From positions 1,054,001 through 1,118,000 of the forward strand of contig JAXQJY010000029.1 of the NCBI GenBank assembly GCA_037042185.1: a stretch of 64,000 nucleotides of DNA. Direction: 5' to 3'. The stretch's first letter is position 1. Every line of letters begins with the position of its first letter. Below, in pieces: positions 1-11,608 of this stretch. This DNA comes from Sordariomycetes sp. S80-01Y (taxonomy: Eukaryota > Ascomycota > Sordariomycetes). Position numbers and translations under genes: made by a program. The notes under the pieces were generated by a model. That model had not been told where the DNA came from. It saw only the letters and a list, made by a program, of their open reading frames with translations, and made no database searches.

Positions 1-3000
1 GAGCTGCCCTGCGTTGATAATGGCGTGGCTGAGGATCCGGACAAGGAGCTTCGGGACGAGCTGGTAGAGCTTTGTGGACCCAAATGGGCAGAAGGGCCGG
101 TTTGCTGTGAACTTGAACAGGTATGTGAGACTCGCTACGGTGCGTAGACGGCTTCTAACAACGCACAGGTCAAAGAGCTCAAGTCGCAACTTGGTACTCC
201 AAATACGATCCTCGGATCATGTCCTGCCTGCAAGGACAACTTCTTCAACATGTTCTGTACATTCACCTGCTCTCCCGATCAGTCAACCTTCGTCAACATC
301 ACCAAGGCGGCCGAGAAGGGCGATAAGTTGTTGGTCACCGAACTCGACCAGCTCATCTCCGACACATATGGATCTGGATTTTACGACAGTTGCAAGGAAG
401 TTAAATTCGGCGGCGCCAACAGCAAGGCCATGGATTTGATTGGCGGTGGAGCGAAGAATTACACCGAGATGCTCAAGTTCCTCGGCGACAAGAAGCCCTT
501 CGTTGGGTCGCCTTTCCAGATCAACTTTCCCGAAGAGTATCCGGATAAGTACATGGCACCAGTCGATATGAAGCCAAAGAAGTGCAACGACGAGGATCCC
601 AACTTTCGATGCGTCTGCGTGGACTGCCCCGAAGTCTGCCCTGAACTACCCGATGTTAAAGAGGCACGCTCTTGCCATGTTGGCCTTCTGCCTTGTCTCT
701 CATTTGCATCCATCTTCACTTACAGCATACTTCTATTCGCGCTTCTGTTCTTACTCTTCGGACACGTTGCTTGGAGGCGATATATTCAACGCCGCACGGA
801 GCGTACCAGGTTGCTGCACCAATCGGTACACAGCGACGACGAGGATGAAGGCGGCCCTGTCCAAACCGAGGCAATGCGCGATCGTCCTACCAAGCGCTAT
901 CGAATTAACGATCGCTGCGACAAAGCTTTCTACCAGCTCGGTCATTCAGCCTCGCGGTTCCCAGGAATTACAATCTGCGCTAGTTTGATCGTGGTGGCCG
1001 TTCTCAGTGCCGGTTGGTTTAGGTTCGACATCGAGCAGTCGCCTGCTCGTCTTTGGGTCAGCCCAACCTCGGCCGCTGCCCAGGAGAAGGCGTACTTTGA
1101 CTCCAACTTCGGACCTTTCTATCGCGCTGAGAAAGTCTTCTTAGTAAACGACACGCTTCCTTCTGGACCCGGCCCTGTTTTGAGCTACGATACCCTCGAA
1201 TGGTGGTTTGAGGTAGAGAAGAGCATCGAGAACCTCGAAAGCCCCGTCTACGGAAAGTACCTGAAAGATGTCTGCTTCAAGCCGACAGGCGATGCCTGCG
1301 TCGTCCAGTCTATAAGCGCATACTGGTATTCCAGGGGTGGTCTTGACCGTGATTATTGGCAAGATGATCTGAAGGCATGCACCAAGTCACCGGTTGACTG
1401 TCGTCCCGCCTTTGGCCAGCCTATTGACCCCAGCATGGTGCTTGGCGGCTATGACGATGACGTTCTCGAGGCGGAAGCCATCACGGTGACATGGGTCGTC
1501 AAAAATGCTCAAGAGGGCACTGGCACCATTGCTCGAGCCATTGATTTCGAGAACGCTCTGCGTGACAGATTCCTCGAAGTCCAGGAAGAGGCCAAGCAAC
1601 GTGGTCTTCGTTTGTCTTTCAATACCGAGATCAGCCTTGAGCAGGAGCTCAACAAGACAACCAACACCGATGCTAAGATTGTTGTTATCAGCTACATCGT
1701 CATGTTTATCTACGCTTGCATGGCGCTTGGAACTCCCCTCAAGCATGTCTTCCGCAACCCTGCCGTCCTCTTGGTTGAATCCAAGGTCACACTAGGCTTG
1801 GTTGGCATCCTGATTGTGCTGATGTCGATTGCTGCTTCCATCGGGTTCTTCTCGTGGGTTGGCTTGAAGGCTACGCTCATTATCGTCGAAGTTATCCCGT
1901 TCATCGTACTGGCTGTCGGTGTCGACAACATCTTCCTCATTGTCCACGAGCTTGAGAGAGTCAATGCAAGCTGCCCTGACAAAATGGTCGAAGAGCGCGT
2001 GGCTCGCGCTATGGGTCGCATGGGCCCCTCAATCCTGTTCTCGGCTCTCACAGAAACAGTTGCTTTCGCGATTGGCACAGCCGTCGGCATGCCCGCTGTC
2101 CGCAACTTTGCAGCCTACGCTGCTGGGGCCGTTTTCATCAATGCGCTTCTTCAGATGACTATGTTTGTATCTTTTCTTTCGTTGAATCAGATGCGTGTCG
2201 AAGACCACCGGTGCGAGCTCTGGCCGTGGTGGCAGATAAAGAAGGCCCGCATCCACTTGAATGGATCGAACGGCTACGTTGGAGGGGGAAGGTCCAAGGA
2301 TGTCGAAGAGGAAAGCTTCTTGCAGATCTTCATCAAGAACCACTATGCTCCGAGCTTGCTCGGAAAGAAGGTCAAGGTGATTGTTGTCACAGTCTTCCTC
2401 GGCCTATTTGCTGCGGCAGTCGCACTGTTGCCCGGTATTGAGCTAGGTCTCGATCAGCGTCTGGCCATCCCAGATGGATCATACCTGATCCCATACTTCA
2501 ACGACCTTTATCAGTACCTTGAGACTGGACCTCCAGTGTACTTTGTCACCCGCGAAGTTGACGCTTCACAGCGGCAAGAGCAGCAGGAGATCTGTTCCAG
2601 ATTCACCTCATGCGAGCAGCTCTCACTGACCAACACTCTTGAGCTGGAGAGGCAAAGATCAGAAATCTCATATATCTCCTCTCCCGCTGCGAGCTGGATC
2701 GACGACTTCTTTATGTGGCTCAACCCGATATACGAGCAATGCTGTATCGAGGATGGTGAGACGTGCTTCGCGAATCGCGACCCGCCTTGGAATACCACTC
2801 TCTACGGGATGCCAGAAAATGAGGAATTTATCCATTACCTCGAGAAGTTCTTGACCACGCCGGCCGACGACGAATGTCCCCTGGGCGGCATGTCTGCCTA
2901 CGGTGATTCCGTCATACTGAAGGAAGACTACTCTGGAGTCAAGGCTACCAACTTCAGAAGTGCTCATACGCCCTTGAGGAGCCAAAATGACTTCATCAGT

Positions 3001-3726
3001 GCCTACGCTGCCGCCCGTCGTATCGCCGACGACATCAGCGAGCGCACCGGTGCGGACGTGTTCCCCTACAGCGTCTTCTATATCTTCTTCCACCAGTATC
3101 TCGATATTGTCAGTCTCACAGCGGGGTTGCTATGTGCTGTGGTCGCCATCATTTTCGTTGTCGCCTCCATCCTTCTCGGATCAGCGCTTACATCTGCGGT
3201 TGTCACCGTGACAGTCATCATGAGCGTTATCGACATCATGGGCGCCATGTCTGTGTTCGGCGTCTCTTTGAACGCTGTCTCTCTGGTTAACCTGATTATT
3301 TGCGTGGGCATTTCAGTCGAATTTTGTGCCCACATCGCTCGTGCTTTCATGTTCCCGTCAAGAACTGTTATGCAAAGTAACAACAACGGGTTCCGTGGCC
3401 GCGATGCGCGTGCATGGACTGCGCTGGTGAACGTTGGCGGTTCCGTGTTCTCTGGTATCACTATCACCAAGCTGCTCGGCGTCTTTGTCCTGGCATTCAC
3501 ACGATCGAAGATCTTTGAGGTCTACTACTTCCGTGTTTGGCTTGCGCTGGTCATTTTCGCTGCTCTCCACGCTCTGGTCTTTTTGCCCGTAGCCCTCAGT
3601 CTTGCTGGCGGTCACGGATACGTAGACCCTGAGAGTGAAGGCACAGCAGCGCAGGATTTGACCGACCGCAGGTGGCGGGCTCTTCAGATCAACGAACACG
3701 ACGATTCGGACGACGAGGAATTTTAG
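1..3726 (+). CDS. NCR1: Niemann-Pick type C1 (NPC1/Ncr1) sterol transporter, 5' end outside window
   Basis: Exons <1..120 and 169..3726; the 48-nt intron has donor GTATGT and branch CTAAC. About 1225 residues are visible, and only a short N-terminus including the signal peptide should be missing (yeast Ncr1 is about 1170 aa). The visible start (ELPCVDNG, CGPKW, GPVCC) is the Cys-rich luminal sterol-binding NPC1 N-domain. Then come a TM segment near base 690-770, a luminal loop, a sterol-sensing domain of five TM helices (about bases 1770-2190, with the motif GVDNIFLIVHELERV), a second large Cys-containing luminal loop, and a last RND-type bundle of TM helices (about 3090-3610). By family knowledge it moves sterol out of the vacuole/lysosome lumen through the limiting membrane. 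The acidic C-tail (DDSDDEEF) is typical of fungal copies. The identification is secure; the true start is not visible. Confidence 0.96.
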
Positions 3727-3791
3727 AAAAATCAATCAGAGACAACGAAGAACTTGAATGAACAGGAAGAACATGCACCGTGAGCTCTTAA

Positions 3792-4445
3792 ATGCAGGCT
3801 ACGCTACAGGCACTCACTGATCATTGTCGTAGGTTCCAGAAGGACTATTTCAGACGGAGGTACACAGTAAACCTTATTTATCGAGGCCCATCAGGTCCCA
3901 TGTACAGAAAGCCGCCTTTCCAGGTTAGGCGATATGGTATTGGTCGGCCCTCACATCGTTCTGTAACTGAAGCTTCGGCGCCCGCATCAACTTGGAAAGA
4001 CGCTAGGTCTCGGACGACGGCATTAATATGTTGCGACGAGACCAATATCGCAAGAGGTTTTAACGACGACGAACCTCACCGGAAGTCGCTCAATACTTTC
4101 GTCGAAGAGCTGCATGATGACTTTGGGCTCATGGAGCCTGCGAGCCGCCATCTTTTCCGGCCTTTGAATGAGAGGGATGGGACGGCATATTTGACACCAC
4201 CAATCTCGCCACTAGATTTGTCCGCCAAGCCTGAGCAAGGGCCAGTAAATGCGCTAACGACTGATATTCCAAAGACGCTTGAAGTAGGTGACGGCCCGCC
4301 CATCAGGTCTGCTTCGAAGTCTAAGTCACTCGACTGTCTGCAGTCTACGGTTGGACATGGGAAGCTTCGTTTGAGCATTCCTCCACACCAGAAGGGCAGC
4401 GATATGATGTCGGCAGTGGTCAAAGCCTTCCAAGGATGCGGCTAA
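3792..4445 (+). CDS. Weak hypothetical ORF, 217 aa
   Basis: An open ATG-to-stop frame of 218 codons begins only 65 nt after the NPC1 stop codon. I recognise no domain. The product is polar and low in hydrophobic segments, and contains YLTPPISPLD, a proline/serine stretch seen in many disordered fungal proteins. No other long frame competes for this stretch, and a frame of this length is fairly unlikely by chance, but the close spacing to NPC1 could also make it 3' UTR of that gene. It could equally be one exon of a spliced gene. I infer no function. Confidence 0.35.
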   Translation: MQATLQALTDHCRRFQKDYFRRRYTVNLIYRGPSGPMYRKPPFQVRRYGIGRPSHRSVTEASAPASTWKDARSRTTALICCDETNIARGFNDDEPHRKSLNTFVEELHDDFGLMEPASRHLFRPLNERDGTAYLTPPISPLDLSAKPEQGPVNALTTDIPKTLEVGDGPPIRSASKSKSLDCLQSTVGHGKLRLSIPPHQKGSDMMSAVVKAFQGCG

Positions 4446-4780
4446 AGAAGGCGACATTTCCCACACAAGATGTGAAACCACCCCTTGGTGCGGACGATAG
4501 CCAGTCGTTGGTTTCGTGCTCTTGGAGGGCCACTCCGCGCATTTCACGCGACTACCTTATGTTGGATACACAAGGTCCATGAACTTGCGAGGAGGACGCA
4601 TTGTCGCTATAAAACCTGGGAGTGGAAGAACAGCTGATGAAAGGCACGAATCAAAAGGCGCATTGGGGCTTTGGGTGCGAGCGGGAATGGGTATATCATG
4701 TATTGGATTTGTACATATCAGCGAAGCACACACAGCGTTGTAGATACCGTGGCGAAGCAAAGCTCACTTATGATAGCTCA
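4446..4780. other. Intergenic stretch, nothing recognised
   Basis: This lies between the weak ORF and the 3' end of the Zn2Cys6 gene on the other strand. It holds an isolated TATAAAA at about 4609, but no convincing gene follows it. It probably carries 3' UTRs of the two flanking genes. Confidence 0.5.
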
Positions 4781-6813
4781 CTACGAGCCTTCGACAACTT
4801 GTCCAAAATTCGTGTCGCCGATTGACTCAAGAAGACATTCAGCTCCAGAGAAGCCATAGGGCCAGCCGCCCGACAGTTGGAGCCAAATGGACTGCACGCT
4901 GATCGACTTTGCTGAAGTATCTCCTGTCGCAAACTTAACGCTGGCTTGTAGATTTGGCAGCGATATCACAGATGGATAGCCATCCCCGGGCTGAGGGCGG
5001 AAGTCACCTCCATCTTCTTCCTCGTCCCCATCGCCGTCATCTCTCGAGACGCCCGGATTGCTCGCGCCCTCGAGGATATGGTTGTTAATCTCCCCTAGAT
5101 AGGCCGCCTTGTACAGGTCGTGCATGACTCCCAATGCAATAAGCCACTGCCTCGCCGCCTTCCAGGTCGACGACCAAGACGCCATGAGTTCTCGCACAAG
5201 ATCGAAATAGCGCTTCGCCCTGTCCCGATTGACTTCGTTCGAGAAGTCCGCGTCTCCAGCATACTGCAGCCATAAAAATGTGTTGGCCGCAATAAGCATC
5301 GAGGAGGAGACCCATATGCTTTGCAAGCACGCGTCCTCGCCCCCGTCCACGAGGAACTCCAGCATCGAGCCAATCTCCAGGGCGGCTGAGACGCAGGTCC
5401 CAATGATGGATGCGTCTCGGTGAAGGTACGACCACCCGGCCGCGTCTACCATGTCGACCATTCTGGTGTACGCCGTCAAGTGTGGCAGATAACACTGGTG
5501 CGCAGCACAGGATGCGCTCTGCAACAGCAGATGGATCGCGACAAACGCCCTCTGCTGGCCTAAGGCCTTCTGGTTCCTGAAGTTGTCCGTACTCCAACGC
5601 AGACCCGACGGCAGAGCGTCGCACCAAGTCTTCAGTGCTTGGTGGTTTGTAAAGAGATTACTCCTGGGGTCGACGGGCGGATACCAATCCAGCCTCCGTC
5701 TTGAATAAACCGCGAAGTCAGCCATCTCACTCCACAAAACTACGCTCTTGATCAAATAAGGTCCTAGACCCAGATCACTGGCTCTCCTTTGGTCTGCTAG
5801 ATTCTCAAGGGTGACGCCCCTCGTCTCATCTTGATAGACCAAGCTTGCGTCACTGTCGGGCAGCGCAATGCCTACTGTGTCGATGGAAATGGTGCGGTGC
5901 TTCGCCAAGAGGTAGGCGAGCATCCGGTCGAGTAGGAGACAGGCCCAGTACACGCGGCGGCGGATCTCCTGGTGTCGCAAGGAGTGGGATTGGTGGAAGT
6001 CCTTGTTCAGGCGCATGATCTCGGCCATGCGGATCGCGGACCCGACGAAGAGATAGTGTCGGGCGCCGGAGTTGGAAAGGAGCTCTGCTGTAGCGAGGAT
6101 GAGGTTTGCTTGGATGTTGATGACTTTGAAATTAGCCCAAATGGTCAAGATGGCGGACCAAACAGGGGAGAATGCTTACCACTAGGCTGATCCGACTTTG
6201 CTTTAGCCAACAGGCGAGCTTTCTGGGTATAGCGTCTCGTCACATCTCTGGCAGAAGCCAAGCCAAAATAGGTCTGGCAGTCATGGAGATCCAGGTACCG
6301 CCCACACAGCGCTACGATGGCAGAAGACAGGGCCCCGTTCTGTTTACAGTCCTGCTCAAACTCAGGACGGTAGGCGAACGAGCAGAAGTCGGTCACGAAG
6401 TGTCTTTCGAAGAACAACCCAAGACATATTTGAAATCCGCGCTCGTTATGCTCATCACTGACAGTTGCAGGCGACGGAGTTTGTGAGCCAGTAGTAGTAA
6501 CGATGTCCGGAAAGGGGTGTTCCGGTGTTGTAGGAGCCTGAGGACTGAGCAGCTGAGGCTCATGGGATGGGTTGGGACCAGGCCAGCTGCAGGAGGCGCG
6601 GCGGTTGGTGCAGTGGCCGCATCGGGGACGCTGGCCGTCGCATTTGGTTTTGCGGGCTCGACTGGAAGCGTCAGTCACACTTCGACTGATTTAGAGGCGA
6701 ATGCATGCACGTTTTGGAGAGGAGGCCCCGACACATCTGCGTCGGAAAAGGGGGCGTGAGTCCACATACCACGTGTTGCAAGCAAGTGGGGTCCTCGCGA
6801 ACCCTCGCCGCAT
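4781..6813 (-). CDS. Zn(II)2Cys6 fungal transcription factor, probable cluster regulator
   Basis: Exons in transcript order are 6813..6770, 6661..6180 and 6123..4781 (622 aa). The zinc binuclear cluster is split by the first intron: exon 1 ends ..ACNT plus TG, and exon 2 supplies T to complete the second Cys. All six Cys are present with spacing C-X2-C-X6-C-X6-C-X2-C-X6-C (C12, C15, C22, C29, C32, C39). The long third exon has the fungal-specific TF middle homology region (for example RRRVYWACLLLDRMLA), followed by an acidic Asp/Glu-rich patch near the C-terminus. It is a nuclear DNA-binding regulator by family. It is divergently transcribed from the glucosamine-6-P deaminase gene, and the shared 687-nt promoter has two CGG-N5-CCGA sites, so I infer it controls the amino-sugar cluster and itself. 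The start was chosen as the nearest in-frame ATG to the Zn cluster. Confidence 0.88.
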
Positions 6814-6914
6814 GGTCAATCCGTTGCACTGGTACTCCTCCGTACTCGGTAGATTATTGCAGGCACCGGCCGAAGCGAGAGGATGGGTCGGGATGGTGAT
6901 GAGGGGGAGGTCGA

Positions 6915-6926
6915 CGGAAGAGCCGA
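6915..6926 (+). promoter_or_regulatory. CGG-N5-CCGA site 1
   Basis: Sequence CGGAAGAGCCGA. Inverted CGG half-sites with a 5-nt spacer, in the regulator/deaminase promoter. One of seven such sites in the cluster promoters; binding by the local Zn2Cys6 protein is inferred. Confidence 0.6.
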
Positions 6927-6958
6927 CGTCGGGGGCGGGCGGCTTGATTTATATGGAG

Positions 6959-6970
6959 CGGTAAAGCCGA
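6959..6970 (+). promoter_or_regulatory. CGG-N5-CCGA site 2
   Basis: Sequence CGGTAAAGCCGA, 44 nt from site 1 in the same divergent promoter. The spacer is purine-rich like those of sites 1 and 4. Confidence 0.6.
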
Positions 6971-7500
6971 CACTCCAGCCGAAGGGGCGTGCCGGGTGAG
7001 CCGATGGCTGGCCCCTAACACAGGTCATGAAGCGCTCTCCGCATTCCAATGCCGCCGTCAGCTTTCACAACAGCATCAAGCCGCTGTTGGCTTTGTTTGA
7101 TTGGTGTCTGCTATCATCTGGGCGTGGGAGTGGGTTGTTGATACCAGAGTGGGCCATATCGCTGGAGCCGCTTATTGAGGCTTAATCTTGAACGTCAAGG
7201 CGAGCAAGGGGGCTACTCTCATCGGATAATGCGACGCGATTATCTGATATTCTATAGGCTGGAGCTTTCTCCAGAAGGATGCGACCAATTATTGCGTATA
7301 TCTGATCCTGGAATGGAGTATCATAGGTTGTTAAAGGCTTCCGAAGAGTTAGTTGTTAGCTTCGGAAGGCTTCTTAGAATTTCACAAACTCAACGACGCA
7401 CAAGTATCTATCACTTCTGTTTCTCTTCTTCTTACTCCAGGCTCAAGAGATTTGATTACACTGCTGTTAACCGGCTTGTTGGCCCCGGGAAACTTTAACC

Positions 7501-8709
7501 ATGAGATTAGTAGTTCGAGATGAGGCTGCCTCTGCGGCCCAGTATGTCGCAGATTACATCCTGAAAAGACTGCGTGAGTTTAAGCCGACCGCAGAACGAC
7601 CATTCGTCCTTGGCTTGCCTACAGGTAGCAGCCCCGTTGGTGTCTACAAGATCTTGGTCGAGAAGTACAAGTCTGGCGAGGTATGGTGCCCTCCACGCCC
7701 ACTGACTTCCATATCGACCAGGGGTTGACATCGCACTTAGGTGTCCTTTGAAAATGTCGTGACTTTCAACATGGTACGGGATTTCATCTTCACAGAAGCG
7801 CAAGAGAAGACTGATCAGATACCGATCAGGACGAATATGTCGGCATACCACGAGACCACCCGGAAAGCTACCACTCCTTCATGTGGCGACATTTCTTCTC
7901 ACATGTAAACGTCAGGCCCGAGAACGTGCATATCCTGAATGGAAATGCATCAGATCTGGACATCGAATGCGCACGGTACGAATCTGCCATCCAGGACGTA
8001 GGTGGCATTGATCTCTTCCTCGCCGGCATCGGGGAAGATGGACATATTGCCTTCAACGAGCCTGGATCAAGCCTTGCCAGCCGAACCAGAGTTAAGACTT
8101 TGGCGTACGACACCATCCTAGCCAACTCGCGCTTCTTCAACGACGACGTGAATCAAGTGCCCAAGATGGCCTTGACCGTCGGCGTTCAGACCGTGCTGGA
8201 TGCACGAGAAGTTGTCACCATAGTTCTCGGAGCAAAGAAAGCCGTTGCGCTGCAGAGATGTGTCGAGGGCGGCGTCAATCACATGTGGACCTTGTCGGGC
8301 CTGCAGCTTCATCAACATTCGATGATTGTTGCAGACGAGGATGCGACCCTGGAGCTTCAGGTGAAGACAGTCAAGGTTCGTACCGAAGCTGACCCAAACT
8401 TAGAATTCTTTTAGGCAGTCTGCTGACTTTTTGCAGTACTTTAAATCAATTGAGAAGATAGCACTTCAGCAAGGATTCGAGCAGTCATTGCCCAGAGACC
8501 TTAGGACTCGACAGGCTCCGAAAGATGAAGAGGTGTCAATCAACATTCAACAAGTACATTCACCTGTGGCGCAGAAACCTGCTACCAACCCAATGTATCT
8601 CATGCAGTCGAACAACCCGGTGGTTGCGGAACCGGCATCGAGGGGCGTCACTCCTGAACCTATGTTGGACAGCATGGGATCTCGCATTCAGCAGGCTGTG
8701 ACCGCATGA
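7501..8709 (+). CDS. nagB: Glucosamine-6-phosphate deaminase (NagB type)
   Basis: Exons 7501..7680, 7741..7773 (33 nt), 7830..8375 and 8437..8709 give 343 aa, a normal length for fungal enzymes. It converts glucosamine-6-P to fructose-6-P plus ammonia in the cytosol, the last step of amino-sugar breakdown. The substrate loop [10 protein letters not shown] is near residue 37. The catalytic set falls at the same numbers as in E. coli NagB: D72 (in NMDEYVG), D141, H143 and E148 (in [12 protein letters not shown]). A poorly conserved tail after about residue 265 is usual in fungi. It lies head to head with the Zn2Cys6 regulator and convergent with the transporter gene. The first donor is an ordinary GTATGG and the last is GTTCGT, a weaker form. 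The family assignment is secure. Confidence 0.95.
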
Positions 8710-9070
8710 GCTTTATGTGGGGGATTGTATGTATATAATTTCGATTTATGAGAATTTCCATATTCAATACCTGAAACTCTTTTCTGGTTACGGCTGCAAA
8801 TACAAGGCGCAATCGACATAGCCTGAATGATTCGCGTAGGTCCAATGATATTGTGTGTTGACGAAATGAGTGTGTTTCAAGTAACCAGTCCGCGAAATTA
8901 ACACTATCCTTACTGAAGAAGAGCCGGATCTGAAAAGTGCTCTCTCAACCAAAAATTACGTTGGGAAGAATACTAGCCAAGCTATAGCTAACAGACTGTG
9001 ATTGTAATTATTTTCCCAATATCCGAAGATGATACACAGATGTAAGCCGGGGCCACACCTTTCAAGATCT
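8710..9070. other. Convergent 3' intergenic stretch
   Basis: A3'-to-3' gap between the deaminase and transporter genes. It is AT-rich with several TATA/AATAA-like stretches that would suit polyadenylation of both genes. No gene or site is recognised. Confidence 0.5.
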
Positions 9071-11062
9071 TCAATCTTCGACCTTCCTCGTGTCCTTCGA
9101 GACCGCGAGCTCATGAACCTCTTGGGCATCATCCAGCTTTGCCTCAGCATCATATTGCACAGCAACCATCCTCTCGGTCCGCTTGTCCTGCCACCAAACC
9201 ACGCATACCCAAAACGCAAGTGCAACACTAACCACTATCATGGTAATAGTGCCTTTGCGGAAGCCCTGCAGAATGTATATTAGTCTCCTCATCGTGGAAC
9301 ACGGAAAGCTTCTGGCACTTACAGTTGCCGCGTCAGTAGCTGGGTAGAAGGCGATGCCCCAGAAGGCGTAAAGTACGGACGACGCGCCTAGGTCAGTCAG
9401 CATCATGTTTGGCCAGGGGAATATCAGGACTGACCATTCATTGAATATAGTGTAATGGCTCGAGCGGCATCGTCGCCATCGCGTGCGAGGATTTTGTTTG
9501 CCCATACGAATACCACCGGTTGAATCAAATACGCGGTTCCGGCCATGACTATTGCAGGTTGTTAGACGAATCAAGCGACGGATCGCTGCAGAAGTACTTA
9601 CAAAAAGCGGCCATCTTGGCTCCCGCGCCAACCATATCCCAGCACATTAGGACGATACACGCCACGAGCTGAACCCCGCAGGCAAAGAAGCCAAAGGGAG
9701 CATGCATCTTTGTGGCGTCGATGGCGACCGAAGTGGCAAGAGTGAGAACAATACCTTGCGGGTGTCAGAATATAGAGCAGTAGATCGTTTGTAGGGACTC
9801 GTACCGATGGCTGTGATTCCTAGCGGATAAGTGTTGTTCTGCGGAACAGAGAACAGACCAGACGCCTTCATCCACAGTACCATGCACGTCTGCGTGGAGT
9901 AGGCCTCCAATGCACCGCCCAGCATCCAGAAAATGTTGAATATCCAACTGTAGGAATCGTTAGCTGGGTGTCCTTTTGAACGCTGGGGTGGCTTACAAGT
10001 TAAGTGTGAACAGCACGCGCTTCACGAGAGACGGGCCGATGTTGTGACCTTCTGGGTTCTTGGGTGGCAGCCGGCTCAAGGCAAGTTCTCGCTCGGCGGG
10101 CTTCAAGTAGAAGGCCTTGGTAGACTCAGGGAGGTCGGGAAAGAAGACGAAGCCGAACACCGCAACCGGTAGTGTGATGACACCGTTGATAATGAATGAC
10201 TGCAAACCGACAGATGTTAGTCTTAGCTCATCGAGGGTGATTTGACGTTTACTGACCCATTTCCAACCAGGGAGCCCCCCGAGCCCATTCATCGTGTTCC
10301 AGATGGCGGTCATCATGATGCCGGCAAACATGGTGCCCACCATGCCAGAAGCTTGGAAGAGGCCGATGCGCTTCCCGGCCTCAGACCCCTTGTACCAACT
10401 TCCGATGATATACTGTGTGCCGCTATACGTCGAAGCCTCGGCAATTCCCTGCAGGAAACGGACAGCTGCGAGCTGAGAATAACTGTTGCACGCCGCGCAC
10501 ACCATGGTGAGAGCAGCCCAGACAACGGTCATGAGCGGGAACCAAATTCGAGGTGCAATCTTCTGGATGACAAGTCCATGCGGTACCTGACCGACAATAT
10601 CTAAGGCAGTCAGCATCTTCATCATAATGCTTTCAAGAGTAGGGTCCCTACAGCCGACGGCCAAACAAGTGACAAGAATGTTATACTGGTTGCCCGTGAT
10701 GCCAATATCCTCCTTCATACCCGATACGTACGCATTGGCAAGTACGGCGCGGTCTTTGGCCCTGTTAATCCCCCATGTTCTGGTTCTCTGTTTCGGAAGA
10801 TGATCTCAAGGACATACCTAGGTAGTTGAAGAAGAAGGCAACACAGCAGTAGGTCTTGGGAGCGCTGTCAGTTTGTCGTAGATAGACCCGCTCAGGAGAA
10901 AATTGCATACCAAGATAAAGAAATCAATCTTACGAAGGAGCTGTTCCGTGCGTCAGTGAAGCTCTGCACTATCAAGCGAGAAAGCCGTACCTTGCGCTCC
11001 TCGGGAGACTCCGGTGCCTCTCCCCACACGGCCACGCGAAATTTATGAGCCCTGGCACCCAT
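9071..11062 (-). CDS. MFS transporter, Dal5/allantoate-permease (ACS) family
   Basis: Eleven exons in transcript order: 11062..10991, 10940..10911, 10854..10818, 10753..10652, 10600..10257, 10199..9997, 9947..9805, 9754..9602, 9548..9435, 9387..9323 and 9265..9071. They give 485 aa and, by family, about 12 TM helices. Family hallmarks are KIDFFILTYCCVAFFFNYLDR before and in TM1, NAYVSGMKED after it, and FLQGIAEASTYSGTQYIIGSWY in the TM4-5 region. Members are plasma-membrane symporters for organic anions such as allantoate, nicotinate, pantothenate and ureidosuccinate. The gene is head to head with MurQ and flanked by amino-sugar genes, so I infer that it imports an acidic amino sugar such as (anhydro-)MurNAc. 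The start is the only in-frame ATG before exon 2. The 30- and 37-nt exons make this gene easy to mis-annotate. Confidence 0.9.
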
Positions 11063-11515
11063 TGCGATATCTCGGCACGGATTCAAGGTGAGGGAGAAGA
11101 ATTCTAGCTGTGAATTGTGTCTTTCGAAACAGCCTGGAGGGTGACAGTGGACAAGGAGAGCGGCTGTAGTCTCTTCACAGCTTTAAGAAGGACGACCAAG
11201 GCAGTCAGAAGGTTAAAAGGTCCAGCTAGCGGCTCTGATACGCGAATGATAGGCTTCTCCGCATTCTGGGAGACCAAGACCCTAGATACCCCTTATCTCT
11301 CTCCACAAGGCTATTGGGGCGGCCGGGATGAAGGTCGTGGAAGGGACAAGGAACAGAGGGGGCAGCTATGGAGATGTGGTGCCACAGCCGCTATCGTGGC
11401 TACTGTGAGCGATATTGCTGTCCAGACGCGGCCACAAGTCAAAGTGTTGACAACTAGAGCCAAGGAGGCGCTACCGATAATCGCAGTGGAAGTTCCCTTG
11501 TCCAGGTGACCAGAA

Positions 11516-11527
11516 CGGGATATCCGA
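11516..11527 (+). promoter_or_regulatory. CGG-N5-CCGA site 3
   Basis: Sequence CGGGATATCCGA in the transporter/MurQ promoter. The identical 12-mer recurs at site 5 in the AnmK/NagA promoter. Confidence 0.65.
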
Positions 11528-11596
11528 TCGGCCCCGCAGTCATCGCCGAGGTGGATCTACATCTCGGCCGGATGTGGGACTATCTACGGGGCTGTC

Positions 11597-11608
11597 CGGA
11601 GAAGCCGA
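11597..11608 (+). promoter_or_regulatory. CGG-N5-CCGA site 4
   Basis: Sequence CGGAGAAGCCGA, 81 nt from site 3 in the transporter/MurQ promoter. Confidence 0.6.

Larger units (their letters stand above)
6814..7500. promoter_or_regulatory. Divergent promoter between Zn2Cys6 regulator and deaminase
   Basis: These 687 nt separate two head-to-head start codons and hold no credible gene. Two inverted CGG-N5-CCG sites, both followed by A, lie within 56 nt of each other (6915 and 6959), and a TTATAT stretch lies just before the second. Inverted CGG triplets are the classic target form of Zn2Cys6 dimers. Confidence 0.65.

Noticed and set aside
4781-4860. Plus-strand small ORFs with an upstream TATAAAA near 4609
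   Set aside because: They overlap the 3' end of the Zn2Cys6 coding sequence and show no coding character.
10753-10817. Apparent frameshift in the transporter gene after FFFNYL
   Set aside because: The first acceptor tried (AACAG) breaks the frame, but the next AG (CCAAAG) restores NYLDRAVLANAYVSGM exactly, so the gene is intact.
11117-11509. 130-codon frame between the transporter and MurQ genes
   Set aside because: It is featureless, lies in the divergent promoter and has no family resemblance.
11587-11599. CGG-N6-CCG (CGG GGCTGT CCG) as the regulator site
   Set aside because: The 6-nt spacing occurs only here in the cluster promoters and overlaps a CGG-N5-CCGA. The N5 form recurs in all of them.
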